From Candidatus Melainabacteria bacterium (GTDB taxonomy: Bacteria > Cyanobacteriota > Vampirovibrionia > 2-02-FULL-35-15), in the NCBI GenBank assembly GCA_023250175.1, contig JAHFBD010000005.1, forward strand, positions 16,575 through 25,200: a stretch of DNA of 8,626 bases, given 5' to 3'. Under the pieces are notes generated by a model, which was not told where the DNA came from, ran no database searches, and saw nothing but the letters and a program-made list of their open reading frames with translations. Shown piece by piece: positions 1 through 6,754 of this stretch. Within the stretch, counting starts at the first letter, position 1, and the number at the start of each line of letters is the position of its first letter. The translations under genes were made by a program, and so were the position numbers.

Positions 1-347
1 TACAGGGAAAAAATATTCAGTTAAAGACAGATAACTCAAGGTTAAACTATTTAATTGATAAAAAATATTTATCTAAGCCATTAAAGCTAGGTATTAGACC
101 GGAACATATTAATCTGGGTGAATCTAGTGACTTTGCTCTTAATGTAATTGTGGATTTGGTTGAAATGCTTGGGCATGAGTATATTATTTATGTAAATGCG
201 ATTGATTTAAACCCCAATATTTTATTTTCATTGAAAGTTATAAATCAATCAAATCTGAAACCTAACGATAAAATTAATATAACTTTTGATCTTAAAAATG
301 CTAAATTCTTTAATCCTCTTACTGGTGAGAATCTGGAGCTGATATAA
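1..347 (+). CDS. Sugar ABC transporter ATP-binding protein, C-terminal end (MalK/UgpC type), partial
   Basis: The reading frame is open from base 3 to the TAA at 345-347, so only the last ~114 residues are present and the gene starts outside the window. The codons at 87-110 read LGIRPEHI, the signature at the start of the C-terminal regulatory/TOBE (OB-fold) region of MalK, UgpC and MsmK ATPases. The rest has the beta-rich pattern of that region and ends in a 'FNPLTGENLEL' tail, the usual place for the family's closing 'F.....G..L' motif. The nucleotide-binding domain (Walker A/B, LSGGQ) lies upstream and cannot be seen. The product would sit on the cytoplasmic face of the membrane and power sugar or polyol import. 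A matching MalG-type permease lies at 3082-3906, separated from it by two pilus genes. An ATG at 150 is internal and not a credible start. Confidence 0.85.
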   Translation, partial: QGKNIQLKTDNSRLNYLIDKKYLSKPLKLGIRPEHINLGESSDFALNVIVDLVEMLGHEYIIYVNAIDLNPNILFSLKVINQSNLKPNDKINITFDLKNAKFFNPLTGENLELI

Positions 348-351
348 AGCA

Positions 352-1485
352 ATGATAGTAAAGAGCTTATTGCTATTTATTCTTGGTGCTTCTTTGGGTA
401 GTTTTTTTAATCTTATTGTAGATAGGTATGAAAAAAAAGAATCATTTATCTTAAAACCTTCTTACTGTTTTAATTGTAATAAAAAACTGTATTGGTGGCA
501 TAATGTTCCCATCCTCGGGTATCTTTTTTTGAAAGGTAAATGTTTTTTTTGTAATTATAAGATTAATATAAGCTGTTTTATTTCTGAGCTATTTGTTTCT
601 TTAATATCCGTAATTATTTTTTATTCTGCTCAAAAGAATGATTTTAATCTTATTAATAGTGTTGCTTTATATAGTTTTTGCATGACATTGATTTTTCTGT
701 CAATGTTTGATCTTAGACATAAAATAGTGCCACATTTAATTACCTATACAGCAATAATTTTTGTAATTATTTATAAGCTCTTCTTAGGAATTAATTATAA
801 AAACGTTTTTATTGATCTTGGAGCCACTTTTATATTTATGGATATTTTGTATTTAACGGTAACGCTCATTAAAAGGCTAAAGCTTGATAACAATATACTT
901 TCTTTTCCTTTAGGGTTATGGGGAATTGTTTCAATTTTCTTCCCTTGGGTTCCTTCTATAAAGCTTATCTTTATTCCTATTACAGTGTATTTTATCCTTT
1001 TAAACTTCCCAATTTCTTTAAAATATTCAATTCTTTCCTGGGGGATTGTTGTACTAGCTTTAATCTTTCAGTTATATAAAGCTATTTTTATTGATTTATC
1101 TCTTAATAGCCTTAGTCTTTTTTTTGCTGGAATAGGAATTATATACTTTGTGGGAGAGGTTCTTTTTTATTATTTTACTTTAATAAAACAAGGAATTGAT
1201 CCCAAAACTCAAGAATTAAGTAGTGAAGTGCCTGAATGTGAAAATAAATATGCTTTAGGTGGAGGAGATATTACAGTACTTGCTTTAATTAGTGTTTATT
1301 TAGGGATTAAAGTCGTTGTATTAATTTTATTTTTAGCCTCTATATTGGCGTTAATAAGTTATTATATTCTAAGACCCTTACTAATTAATAGGTTCCTAAA
1401 ACAAGCTCAGTCACAATATATTGCATTTGTTCCATATATTACAACAGCTTGTTTTATTATTATATTTATTAACCATGGCACCTAA
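352..1485 (+). CDS. pilD: Type IV prepilin peptidase (A24 family), unusually long
   Basis: This is a polytopic membrane protein of 377 residues that should cleave and N-methylate type IV pilin and pseudopilin leaders. The N-terminus has the family's first helix (LGASLGSFFN, residues 11-20). It is followed by the cytoplasmic zinc-binding domain with paired cysteines C39/C42 and C64/C67 and the 'VPILGYLFLKGKC' core. The two catalytic aspartates are recognisable: D120 in FDLRHKIVP and D306 in LGGGD. In ordinary family members they lie about 65 residues apart and the protein is 250-290 residues long. Here they are 186 residues apart, with several additional hydrophobic helices between. The ATG lies 4 nt after the ABC ATPase stop, which suggests translational coupling. 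The 3' end overlaps the start of the PilM-PilN fusion by 11 nt. The function call is firm; activity despite the insert is inferred. Confidence 0.9.
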   Translation: MIVKSLLLFILGASLGSFFNLIVDRYEKKESFILKPSYCFNCNKKLYWWHNVPILGYLFLKGKCFFCNYKINISCFISELFVSLISVIIFYSAQKNDFNLINSVALYSFCMTLIFLSMFDLRHKIVPHLITYTAIIFVIIYKLFLGINYKNVFIDLGATFIFMDILYLTVTLIKRLKLDNNILSFPLGLWGIVSIFFPWVPSIKLIFIPITVYFILLNFPISLKYSILSWGIVVLALIFQLYKAIFIDLSLNSLSLFFAGIGIIYFVGEVLFYYFTLIKQGIDPKTQELSSEVPECENKYALGGGDITVLALISVYLGIKVVVLILFLASILALISYYILRPLLINRFLKQAQSQYIAFVPYITTACFIIIFINHGT

Positions 1486-3085
1486 AGCTAAAAATTTAAA
1501 AAAATATAATAGACTTCTAGGTCTTGATATTTCTGAGAATAATATCTCTTTAGTTGAAGTTGCCTTCCTTAAAAATAAAGTAATAATTACAAATGGCTTT
1601 CATCTAAACATAAGTACTTTTAAAGATATTAATAATACTGTTTCACTAATTAAGCAAAATCTAAAAGCTTTAAATATAAAAACAAAAGAATGTAGCATAG
1701 GCTACTCCATGCAATATTTTAAAATACATCCAACACCAATTCCAAAAACAATCCCGGAAGAAGAAATTGGCTCTATAATTTTTCAGGAAGGAAATATTGA
1801 TCCGAATGATTCTTCAGTGTGTTGGCTTCCATTAAACAGTACAAAAAGAGATGAACCAGATGGAATCACAAGATATGATGTTCTTGGAATCGGAGTAAAT
1901 AATTCTTTAATTGATGCAGCAAAATTAATTTGTCAGAAGTGTGCATTAAAACCAGTTTCAATAATACCTTCATTTCTAGGACTAAGCACAATACTTACTG
2001 AAAATGCAATTAATTCATTGGTTGCAACGCTTTGGGTTTCCCAAATCAGGACAGAACTTATAATTTGGTTTGGAAATGAACCTTTATATGAGCATTTATT
2101 TTTAACTCATCAAATGAATGAGCAAATCTTTCAGTCTATAAACATTATTCAATCACAGCTTGGTGGTGCACAAGTTTCTACTATTTATGTTTGTGGACCG
2201 TATTCGAGAGATATAAATCTTAAACAATTACCCTATAATTTTCAACCTTTAACTCTAACTCCCAATGTCTTTGATATAGCTAAAACAGCTAATAATATTG
2301 ATTTAACTAATTCCTTTTTATCTTTAGGGATTGCTTTGTATTCAAGCAATAATATTTTATTATCTCATTTCCCTATCAACTTTTTAAATCCTGTACCTAT
2401 TAAAAAGAGTAAGGTTGATAATTTTAAGGGAGCATTTAAGACCTTTGCCTCTGCTCAAACAAAAAATACAAACAAAACAAAGCCTGCTATATCTTTTTCA
2501 TTGTTTAAATCGTTAGATCCTAAACTTGCAAAGGCTTTAACGATTTCAATTCTTTTTTTATTAATAATTGTTTTTTCTGGAGTCTTTATTCAAAATTATC
2601 TTACTCCTGAGATTGATTTTGAACAAAACACCTTAGCTAATAGAATCTCTTTTGCTCAATCTCACTTTAATAGGTTATTGACTTTTGAAAAGACAAATAA
2701 AGTTCTTACATTAAAATTTAACTATCTTACAGAACTAATTGATAAGCGTAAAAGCTGGTCTAAGATTCTTCGTGAAGTTGGTAATATGACACCAAAAGAC
2801 CTATGGATTGATAGACTTGATGTAAGAAGTGATAACCTTGATATTTTTGGTAGAGCTCTAAGTATTGATGCTGTTGCTAATTACTCGATAAACTTAAATT
2901 ACACAGCGAAGTTAGTTGGAGATGCAAAAATTATTGCGCTTCGTAAGTTTGAAGAAGATGGATTAGATATCGTTGAATTTCAAATATCAACACATCTTAA
3001 AAATATTATTAAAGACTTAAAAGACGAACAAAAAAGTGGAACTAAGAATTTAAAAATATCCTTAGATAAAGGCTCTAAAACATGA
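1475..3085 (+). CDS. Fused type IV pilus assembly protein PilM-PilN
   Basis: This 536-residue protein would join the cytoplasmic actin-like PilM to the inner-membrane PilN of the pilus alignment complex, an architecture like GspL of type II secretion. Residues 1-~298 are PilM-like: LGLDISENNISLVEV (15-29) is the nucleotide-binding phosphate-1 segment, with Ser-Glu in place of the usual Gly-Ser, and the domain closes with 'LSLGIAL'. PINFLNP (300-306) matches the PilN N-terminal motif (INLLP) that docks on PilM in unfused systems. A linker, a membrane helix at about 355-373, a short helical segment and a periplasmic PilN domain follow, including W428 in SWSKILREV and 'PKDLWIDRLDV'. I chose ATG 1475. 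A TTG at 1421 would add 18 residues read from the end of pilD. No good Shine-Dalgarno site precedes 1475, which fits coupling. The stop shares ATGA with the permease start. No pilO follows. Confidence 0.85.
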   Translation: MAPKAKNLKKYNRLLGLDISENNISLVEVAFLKNKVIITNGFHLNISTFKDINNTVSLIKQNLKALNIKTKECSIGYSMQYFKIHPTPIPKTIPEEEIGSIIFQEGNIDPNDSSVCWLPLNSTKRDEPDGITRYDVLGIGVNNSLIDAAKLICQKCALKPVSIIPSFLGLSTILTENAINSLVATLWVSQIRTELIIWFGNEPLYEHLFLTHQMNEQIFQSINIIQSQLGGAQVSTIYVCGPYSRDINLKQLPYNFQPLTLTPNVFDIAKTANNIDLTNSFLSLGIALYSSNNILLSHFPINFLNPVPIKKSKVDNFKGAFKTFASAQTKNTNKTKPAISFSLFKSLDPKLAKALTISILFLLIIVFSGVFIQNYLTPEIDFEQNTLANRISFAQSHFNRLLTFEKTNKVLTLKFNYLTELIDKRKSWSKILREVGNMTPKDLWIDRLDVRSDNLDIFGRALSIDAVANYSINLNYTAKLVGDAKIIALRKFEEDGLDIVEFQISTHLKNIIKDLKDEQKSGTKNLKISLDKGSKT

Positions 3086-3906
3086 TAAGTGTTTCTAAGA
3101 TTGCAATACATGGAGTTCTTATATTCCTATGCTCTGTATTTTTAATACCACTTTTGTGGATGATATCAACTTCCTTAAAAGCTCCTGATGAAATCTTTAC
3201 TCCGAATCTTGTCTGGCTTCCTCATGTACCTATTTGGGAGAATTATATTAAAGCATTTAACTATGTGAATTTACTAAATGCTTTTAAAAATACGCTCTTT
3301 ATATCTTGTTTAAATGTTGTAGGAGTATTGTGTTCATGTTCTTTGGCTGCTTATGCTTTTAGTGTTTTAAAATGGAAATATAGAGAATCTTTTTTTTATT
3401 TGACATTGGCAACAATGATGCTTCCAGATATTGTTACGCTAGTTCCTCAATTTGTTTTATTTCAGAAGTTAGGTTTTTATGGTTCGTTTTTACCTTTAAT
3501 TGTTCCTCAGTTTTGTGGTAATGCTTTTTATATCTTTTTACTTAGACAATTTTTCCTTACTATTCCAAAAGATTTGCATGAAGCTGCAAGTATAGATGGG
3601 GCTTCTGAGTTTGGAATTTATAGAAAGATTTATCTTCCTCTATCAATTCCAGCGCTTAGTGTTGTTGCTTTGTTTCAGTTTTTATTTACATGGAATGATT
3701 TAATGAAACCCTCAATTTATTTAATAGATAGTACCCAATATACTTTATCTTTAGCACTACAGCAATTTAAAGCTCAACATGGTGGAACAGAATGGGCATT
3801 ATTAATGGCTGCAACAACTGTCATTATTCTTCCAGTAATTCTTTTATTTTTTAGTGCACAAAGAGTCTTTGTCCAAGGTGTTTCAATGACAGGTATTAAG
3901 GAGTAG
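3082..3906 (+). CDS. Carbohydrate ABC transporter permease (MalG/UgpE family)
   Basis: This 274-residue inner-membrane protein has six predicted hydrophobic segments and an N-terminus typical of MalG-type permeases (helix, then 'LWMISTSLKAPDEIF'). The cytoplasmic EAA loop, which docks into the ATPase, is at residues 167-192 and begins EAASIDGAS, with the canonical 'IYLPLSIPAL' continuation. It is followed by 'FQFLFTWNDLMKP', also standard for the family. The length is normal and the protein looks intact. The substrate cannot be read from the sequence; sugars, glycerol phosphate or polyols are the family range. The ATG overlaps the PilM-PilN stop (ATGA, 3082-3085). With the ATPase end at 1-347 it probably makes one transporter whose MalF partner and binding protein lie elsewhere. 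Its 3' end overlaps the convergent gene at 3896 by 11 bp. Confidence 0.93.
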   Translation: MISVSKIAIHGVLIFLCSVFLIPLLWMISTSLKAPDEIFTPNLVWLPHVPIWENYIKAFNYVNLLNAFKNTLFISCLNVVGVLCSCSLAAYAFSVLKWKYRESFFYLTLATMMLPDIVTLVPQFVLFQKLGFYGSFLPLIVPQFCGNAFYIFLLRQFFLTIPKDLHEAASIDGASEFGIYRKIYLPLSIPALSVVALFQFLFTWNDLMKPSIYLIDSTQYTLSLALQQFKAQHGGTEWALLMAATTVIILPVILLFFSAQRVFVQGVSMTGIKE

Positions 3907-4495
3907 CTTGTTTATCTGAAAACTTAATGTCCTGAATTAGTTTGTAAGCTTTCAGGCTTAATTCTGAATCTGGCTGAGATTTTATTATATCGACAAGAAG
4001 CTTAATTGCAGGTTTTGTTTTACTTTGACTAATATATGTTTTTGCTAATAAAAAATAACATTGATCTCTTAGATTAGCAAAATCAAGTGCATGGGCTTTC
4101 TCAAGTTTACTTTTATCTTGCTCTTTATAGTTTTTGCTAAATGTCTGAAAAAGCTCATAGTGATATTCGCTTGAGCTAATAAGCCAGTCATTTATCTGTA
4201 TCAATAATTGTTCTGCTTCCTGAAAACTATTAGTTTCAATTAGCTTTTTAGCCTCCTCAATTTTTTTTACAGAGTAAATTAGTCCTAATTCATTTGTAGG
4301 GTCTTCTTGAATACTTATAGTTTCTACTTGTTTCAATGCTGGTTCTTTTATTGCAACAATATTTCCGGATGAAGAAGATGAGCTTGTGCTTAAACTTCCT
4401 GATGATGAGGATAAATCTTGAGCATTGCCTTTATTAGAAAAAAGACTTAAGAACACTGTCAATACTATAATCCAATATATTTTTAAATTACCCAT
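3896..4495 (-). CDS. Exported protein with Ser-rich linker and TPR-like helical domain
   Basis: I do not recognise a named family. The 199-residue product starts with a Sec signal peptide: a short basic start, a hydrophobic core IIVLTVFLSLF at 9-19, and a likely cut after GNA at residue 25. A low-complexity Ser stretch follows (about 29-43), then an alpha-helical region. Within it, 'EEAKKLIETNSFQEAEQLL' (80-98) and 'CYFLLAKTYISQSKTKPAIKL' (from 146) have the spacing of tetratricopeptide units. The protein is probably periplasmic or membrane-attached and a protein-binding adaptor. There is no lipobox cysteine. The frame stays open upstream to a TTG at 4561, but that would bury the signal peptide behind 22 residues and overlap a TATAAT box at 4553-4558, so ATG 4495 is preferred. 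It converges on the permease. A link to the pilus genes is only positional. Confidence 0.7.
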   Translation of the reverse strand: MGNLKIYWIIVLTVFLSLFSNKGNAQDLSSSSGSLSTSSSSSSGNIVAIKEPALKQVETISIQEDPTNELGLIYSVKKIEEAKKLIETNSFQEAEQLLIQINDWLISSSEYHYELFQTFSKNYKEQDKSKLEKAHALDFANLRDQCYFLLAKTYISQSKTKPAIKLLVDIIKSQPDSELSLKAYKLIQDIKFSDKQATP

Positions 4496-4552
4496 AAGTG
4501 CAATTTTACAATTTAATTTACTCTTTTGACCAAATATGTTTTTTATCTTGCA

Positions 4553-4558
4553 ATTATA
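4553..4558 (-). promoter_or_regulatory. Probable -10 box for the exported TPR-like gene
   Basis: On the minus strand this hexamer is a perfect TATAAT, about 58 nt upstream of the ATG at 4495. No convincing -35 hexamer lies 16-18 nt further upstream, and the surroundings are AT-rich, so chance occurrence is possible. Its position supports the internal ATG as the true start. Confidence 0.4.
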
Positions 4559-4639
4559 CAAGTATTACTTTAAAATCACTTAGTGTACTTTTTGTCTCGC
4601 TCTTATGATTCTTACAAATTTTACACTCTATACCCCGTA

Positions 4640-4674
4640 TCCTGATTTCTGCCTTCTGCTCTCTGATTTCTAAT
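4640..4674 (+). repeat. Degenerate tandem heptamer repeat, five units
   Basis: Five consecutive 7-mers can be read without gaps: TCCTGAT, TTCTGCC, TTCTGCT, CTCTGAT and TTCTAAT. The consensus is roughly YTCTGMY, pyrimidine-rich on this strand. The array ends 3 nt before the first base of tRNA-Glu. Short tandemly repeated heptanucleotides of this CTG-centred, pyrimidine-rich style are known from cyanobacterial intergenic DNA. The resemblance here is a visual judgement, and no function is evident. Confidence 0.5.
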
Positions 4675-4677
4675 TTT

Positions 4678-4753
4678 GCCCTCATCGTCTAGTGGCCTAG
4701 GACATCGCCCTTTCACGGCGGTAACACCGGTTCAAATCCGGTTGGGGGTACCA
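4678..4753 (+). tRNA. tRNA-Glu (anticodon TTC), with encoded CCA
   Basis: The 76-nt cloverleaf folds fully. The acceptor stem is GCCCTCA (4678-4684) with TGGGGGT (4743-4749), including G-U pairs at the first and fifth positions. A conserved D-arm (GTCTAGTGGCCTAGGAC) follows. The anticodon stem TCGCC/GGCGG carries the loop CTTTCAC, giving anticodon TTC for GAA/GAG. The T-arm is ACCGG/CCGGT around TTCAAAT. The discriminator base is A at 4750, and CCA (4751-4753) is encoded in the DNA. The D-arm and anticodon arm are close to the well-known bacterial tRNA-Glu consensus. It stands alone, 6 nt from the stop codon of the convergent gene at 4760. Confidence 0.97.
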
Positions 4754-4759
4754 TAAAGC

Positions 4760-5403
4760 CTAAGCAACTTGTGGGTGCAAATCATAAGTATTTGCCTTTA
4801 ACTTTAAAAAACATCCATTGGGAATATGTCCTAAATATTTTAGTTTATTACTGCGGGACAGAAATTGTTCAAGTGGCTTTTCAATAAGGTTACAAAAGTT
4901 GCCTTGTGCCATATCTAAAACATAAAGATCATCTTTCTCACTTTGATATAAAGCCCATGCATGACCTTCGACTCCGGCATAAAAGATTCGTCCACTTAAG
5001 TATCTGTCTTTTATTAATCTTTCAATAAGTGCACATGCTCCAATTGCACCATGCCTACAGACTCCACCATATCTTTTTAAAAGAGGAGCGATTCTTAAAC
5101 CTCCTTTAGCCTTTTGTAATCTTTCAGTTTGAGAATCACTAAGTACATTTAACTTATTTAATTGGTTCCAAACAATAGAAAGAATTTTTCCTTCTTCATC
5201 TTGTTTTCTTTTATCACTATTTGAACTGGTACGGTTCTTCCAACAATGGCTTCAATCATATTGCTTGGCTCAGTAGAGTAATGGAGTTGGTTGTTAACTT
5301 GTTCTTGGTAGGTGTTTTTTTCAGGATTTTCACAAGTAGTATTTAATTCAGAAGAAGCTTGCCTGAAGACTATTCTAAGAATGTTTTGGATAAAAGTGCT
5401 CAT
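4760..5403 (-). pseudogene. Frameshifted transglutaminase-like (Cys-His-Asp) protein gene
   Basis: The first frame starts at ATG 5403 and ends at TAA 5158-5160 (81 residues). The -1 frame is open from about 5251 to TAG 4760-4762 and has no usable start codon near its beginning. The 644-nt span is one base short of a multiple of three. Adding one A to the A5 run at 5185-5189 (minus strand) gives a smooth join, KKEKILSIVWNQ, and a protein of about 214 residues. The C-terminal half then shows YGGVCRHGAIGAC, GVEGHAWALY and YVLDMAQ. These place Cys116, His148 and Asp164 in the order and spacing of the transglutaminase-like/papain-fold triad, so a cysteine hydrolase or cross-linking activity is plausible. 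There is no signal peptide. The intact motifs and coding-like composition after the break argue for a recent mutation or a one-base sequence error. No classical -1 slippery heptamer is seen. The stop lies 6 nt from the tRNA-Glu end. Confidence 0.72.
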
Positions 5404-5421
5404 TATTCAAAAGTAAGTTTT

Positions 5422-5427
5422 AATATA
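5422..5427 (-). promoter_or_regulatory. Possible -10 box for the transglutaminase-like gene
   Basis: The minus-strand hexamer TATATT lies 19 nt upstream of the ATG at 5403. A weak TTTCAA lies 16 nt further upstream. The region 5404-5587 separates two divergent genes, so a leftward promoter must be somewhere here. This is the best visible candidate but is weak in such AT-rich DNA. Confidence 0.22.
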
Positions 5428-5547
5428 GTAAAAGTTATTATTCTTGAAATCTTTAGATGTTAATTCTTAAATTTATTAAAATTTGTATTTTAAAAGAGTA
5501 AGCACAGGTTTTGAGACCATTTGAGATGGATACTAATTAAAATAATT

Positions 5548-5556
5548 TGGCATAAT
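5548..5556 (+). promoter_or_regulatory. Probable extended -10 promoter element for the glycosidase gene
   Basis: TGGCATAAT matches an extended -10 (TGnTATAAT) with one mismatch, 31 nt before the ATG at 5588. The nearest TTGAGA hexamer (5521-5526) is 24 nt upstream of CATAAT, too far for a normal -35, but an extended -10 can work without one. TTGAGA also occurs at 5512-5517, giving two imperfect TTGAGA copies 9 nt apart. Confidence 0.4.
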
Positions 5557-5587
5557 CCTAAAGGAACTAGTAAAATATAGGGTTAAT

Positions 5588-6661
5588 ATGAATAAGTTAA
5601 GAGCTGTTTATAATAATTTTCCTGTTTACAATGCTGGGTTCCCACATTTTCTAAGAAACTTTTCAAGAGATTCATTTGTATCAGGAATTTTGTCAAGGAA
5701 TGCACCGTTATTAAAGGAACAGTTAGAATTTTCTGCCTTAAAGCAAGGACATATTAATAATCCTTATACCGGTGAAGAACCAGGAAAAATTCACCATGAA
5801 TATCCTGGTGTTGAAATTAGAAATCACTCAACTCTATATAATGCTTGTGATACAACATCTCTTTTTTTGATTGGTCATAGAGCTTATAAGGAACTTATGG
5901 GTGGTAGTTCACTAGCAACTTCCCAAAGAAAAAATATTGAAAGTGCTGTTGAATATATTGTTTTACATTTAGAGCAAAAACTTTTTAAAGAATCGCCTTA
6001 TCATTCTGGTGCAGATAAATTTGCATTAAAAGTAACATACTGGAAAGATTCTGAATTACAACAAAGAGAAGATGGTGAACCTGTTTATCCTGTAGTTTAT
6101 CCACTTGCACATGTTTTAAGTTTAAGTGGTATTAGAAGTGCCGCAGTTATTCTTGATTCTCATGAATTAAAAGTATTAAGTGAAGAATTAGCTCAGGTTT
6201 TACCTCTTTTATTTGATTCTGAGCTTGGTGGTTTTTATTTAGCTATTGATAAATTAGGTCAAATTAAAGGTTGTAGTTCAGATTCACTTCATGCTCTTTT
6301 TTATTTAGAGCATGGTGATCTAACAGCTGAGCAATTAAATTCTATAATTCAATCCTCAAAAGCTATAGAAACTCCTATAGGCTATAGAACATTAGATCCA
6401 AATGCTTCAAAAGCCTCAAGTGATCAATATCACATAAGCACAGTGTGGCCTTTTGAGCAAGCAATCATACACAGTGGAGCTATAAAATGGGGATTAAATG
6501 ATATTGCAAGAGTTTGTGAAAATATTATGGGAAGATTGCAAAATTCTGATGTTGAATTCTTTAGTATAAAAGATAATGGAGAAATTTCTTCAGGTGGTTG
6601 TGATCCTCAGTTGTGGACTATTGCTGCAAAAAGATATTTTTCAAAAACTCATTCACTTTAA
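5588..6661 (+). CDS. Stand-alone (alpha/alpha)6 glycosidase, amylo-alpha-1,6-glucosidase-like
   Basis: This 357-residue protein has no signal peptide or membrane helix and is probably cytoplasmic. It resembles the C-terminal catalytic (alpha/alpha)6-barrel domain of glycogen debranching enzymes and related alpha-glucan hydrolases. Supporting motifs in order: FLRNFSRDSF (21-30, Arg-Asp pair), GEEPGKIHHE (62-71, acidic loop), YNACDTT (84-90), STVWPFEQAI (284-293) and GCDPQLWTIAA (337-347), the last matching the family's 'C.PQ.W..GA' segment. The length equals the catalytic domain alone; the N-terminal domain of full debranching enzymes is absent. It may hydrolyse alpha-1,6 or other glucosidic bonds in storage or imported glucans, but specificity cannot be read. 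Other clan GH-L/GH-G families are possible. A weak TAGGG (5578-5582) serves as ribosome site. It diverges from the broken gene at 5403 and is followed 93 nt later by a small gene. Confidence 0.7.
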   Translation: MNKLRAVYNNFPVYNAGFPHFLRNFSRDSFVSGILSRNAPLLKEQLEFSALKQGHINNPYTGEEPGKIHHEYPGVEIRNHSTLYNACDTTSLFLIGHRAYKELMGGSSLATSQRKNIESAVEYIVLHLEQKLFKESPYHSGADKFALKVTYWKDSELQQREDGEPVYPVVYPLAHVLSLSGIRSAAVILDSHELKVLSEELAQVLPLLFDSELGGFYLAIDKLGQIKGCSSDSLHALFYLEHGDLTAEQLNSIIQSSKAIETPIGYRTLDPNASKASSDQYHISTVWPFEQAIIHSGAIKWGLNDIARVCENIMGRLQNSDVEFFSIKDNGEISSGGCDPQLWTIAAKRYFSKTHSL

Positions 6662-6742
6662 TATGATCTATTTTGTAAGCATAAGTTCTAAATCTGTCCA
6701 GGATGAGTTACCATAAATCTTAGATTAAAATAAGTCAATTGA

Positions 6743-6749
6743 AAGGAAG
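6743..6749 (+). promoter_or_regulatory. Strong ribosome binding site for the 96-residue gene
   Basis: AAGGAAG lies 5 nt before the ATG at 6755. It is the clearest Shine-Dalgarno sequence in the window, where most starts have weak or no such site, and it supports the small downstream frame as a real gene. Confidence 0.6.
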
Positions 6750-6754
6750 TAATT

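Noticed and set aside
1421..1474. TTG start that would lengthen the PilM-PilN protein by 18 residues
   Set aside because: These codons lie in the end of the prepilin peptidase gene, and the extra residues do not resemble a PilM N-terminus; ATG 1475 places the nucleotide-binding motif at the usual distance.
3945..3960. TAAGC/GCTTA hairpin as a terminator between the convergent genes
   Set aside because: It is a 5-bp stem inside codons of the exported protein and lacks a T run.
4496..4561. Upstream extension of the exported TPR-like gene to a TTG
   Set aside because: It would place 22 residues before a clear signal peptide and would run over a perfect TATAAT box.
4777..4795. GCAAAT/ATTTGC hairpin after tRNA-Glu as a terminator
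   Set aside because: The stem is only 6 bp with one or two G-C pairs, no proper T run follows, and it lies inside the coding end of the convergent gene.
5160..5220. Programmed -1 frameshifting in the transglutaminase-like gene
   Set aside because: No X XXY YYZ heptamer in the correct phase, and no strong downstream stem was seen; a one-base loss in the A5 run is simpler.
4678..5403. tRNA-Glu as the attachment site of an integrated element
   Set aside because: No second copy of the tRNA 3' end and no integrase were seen in the window.
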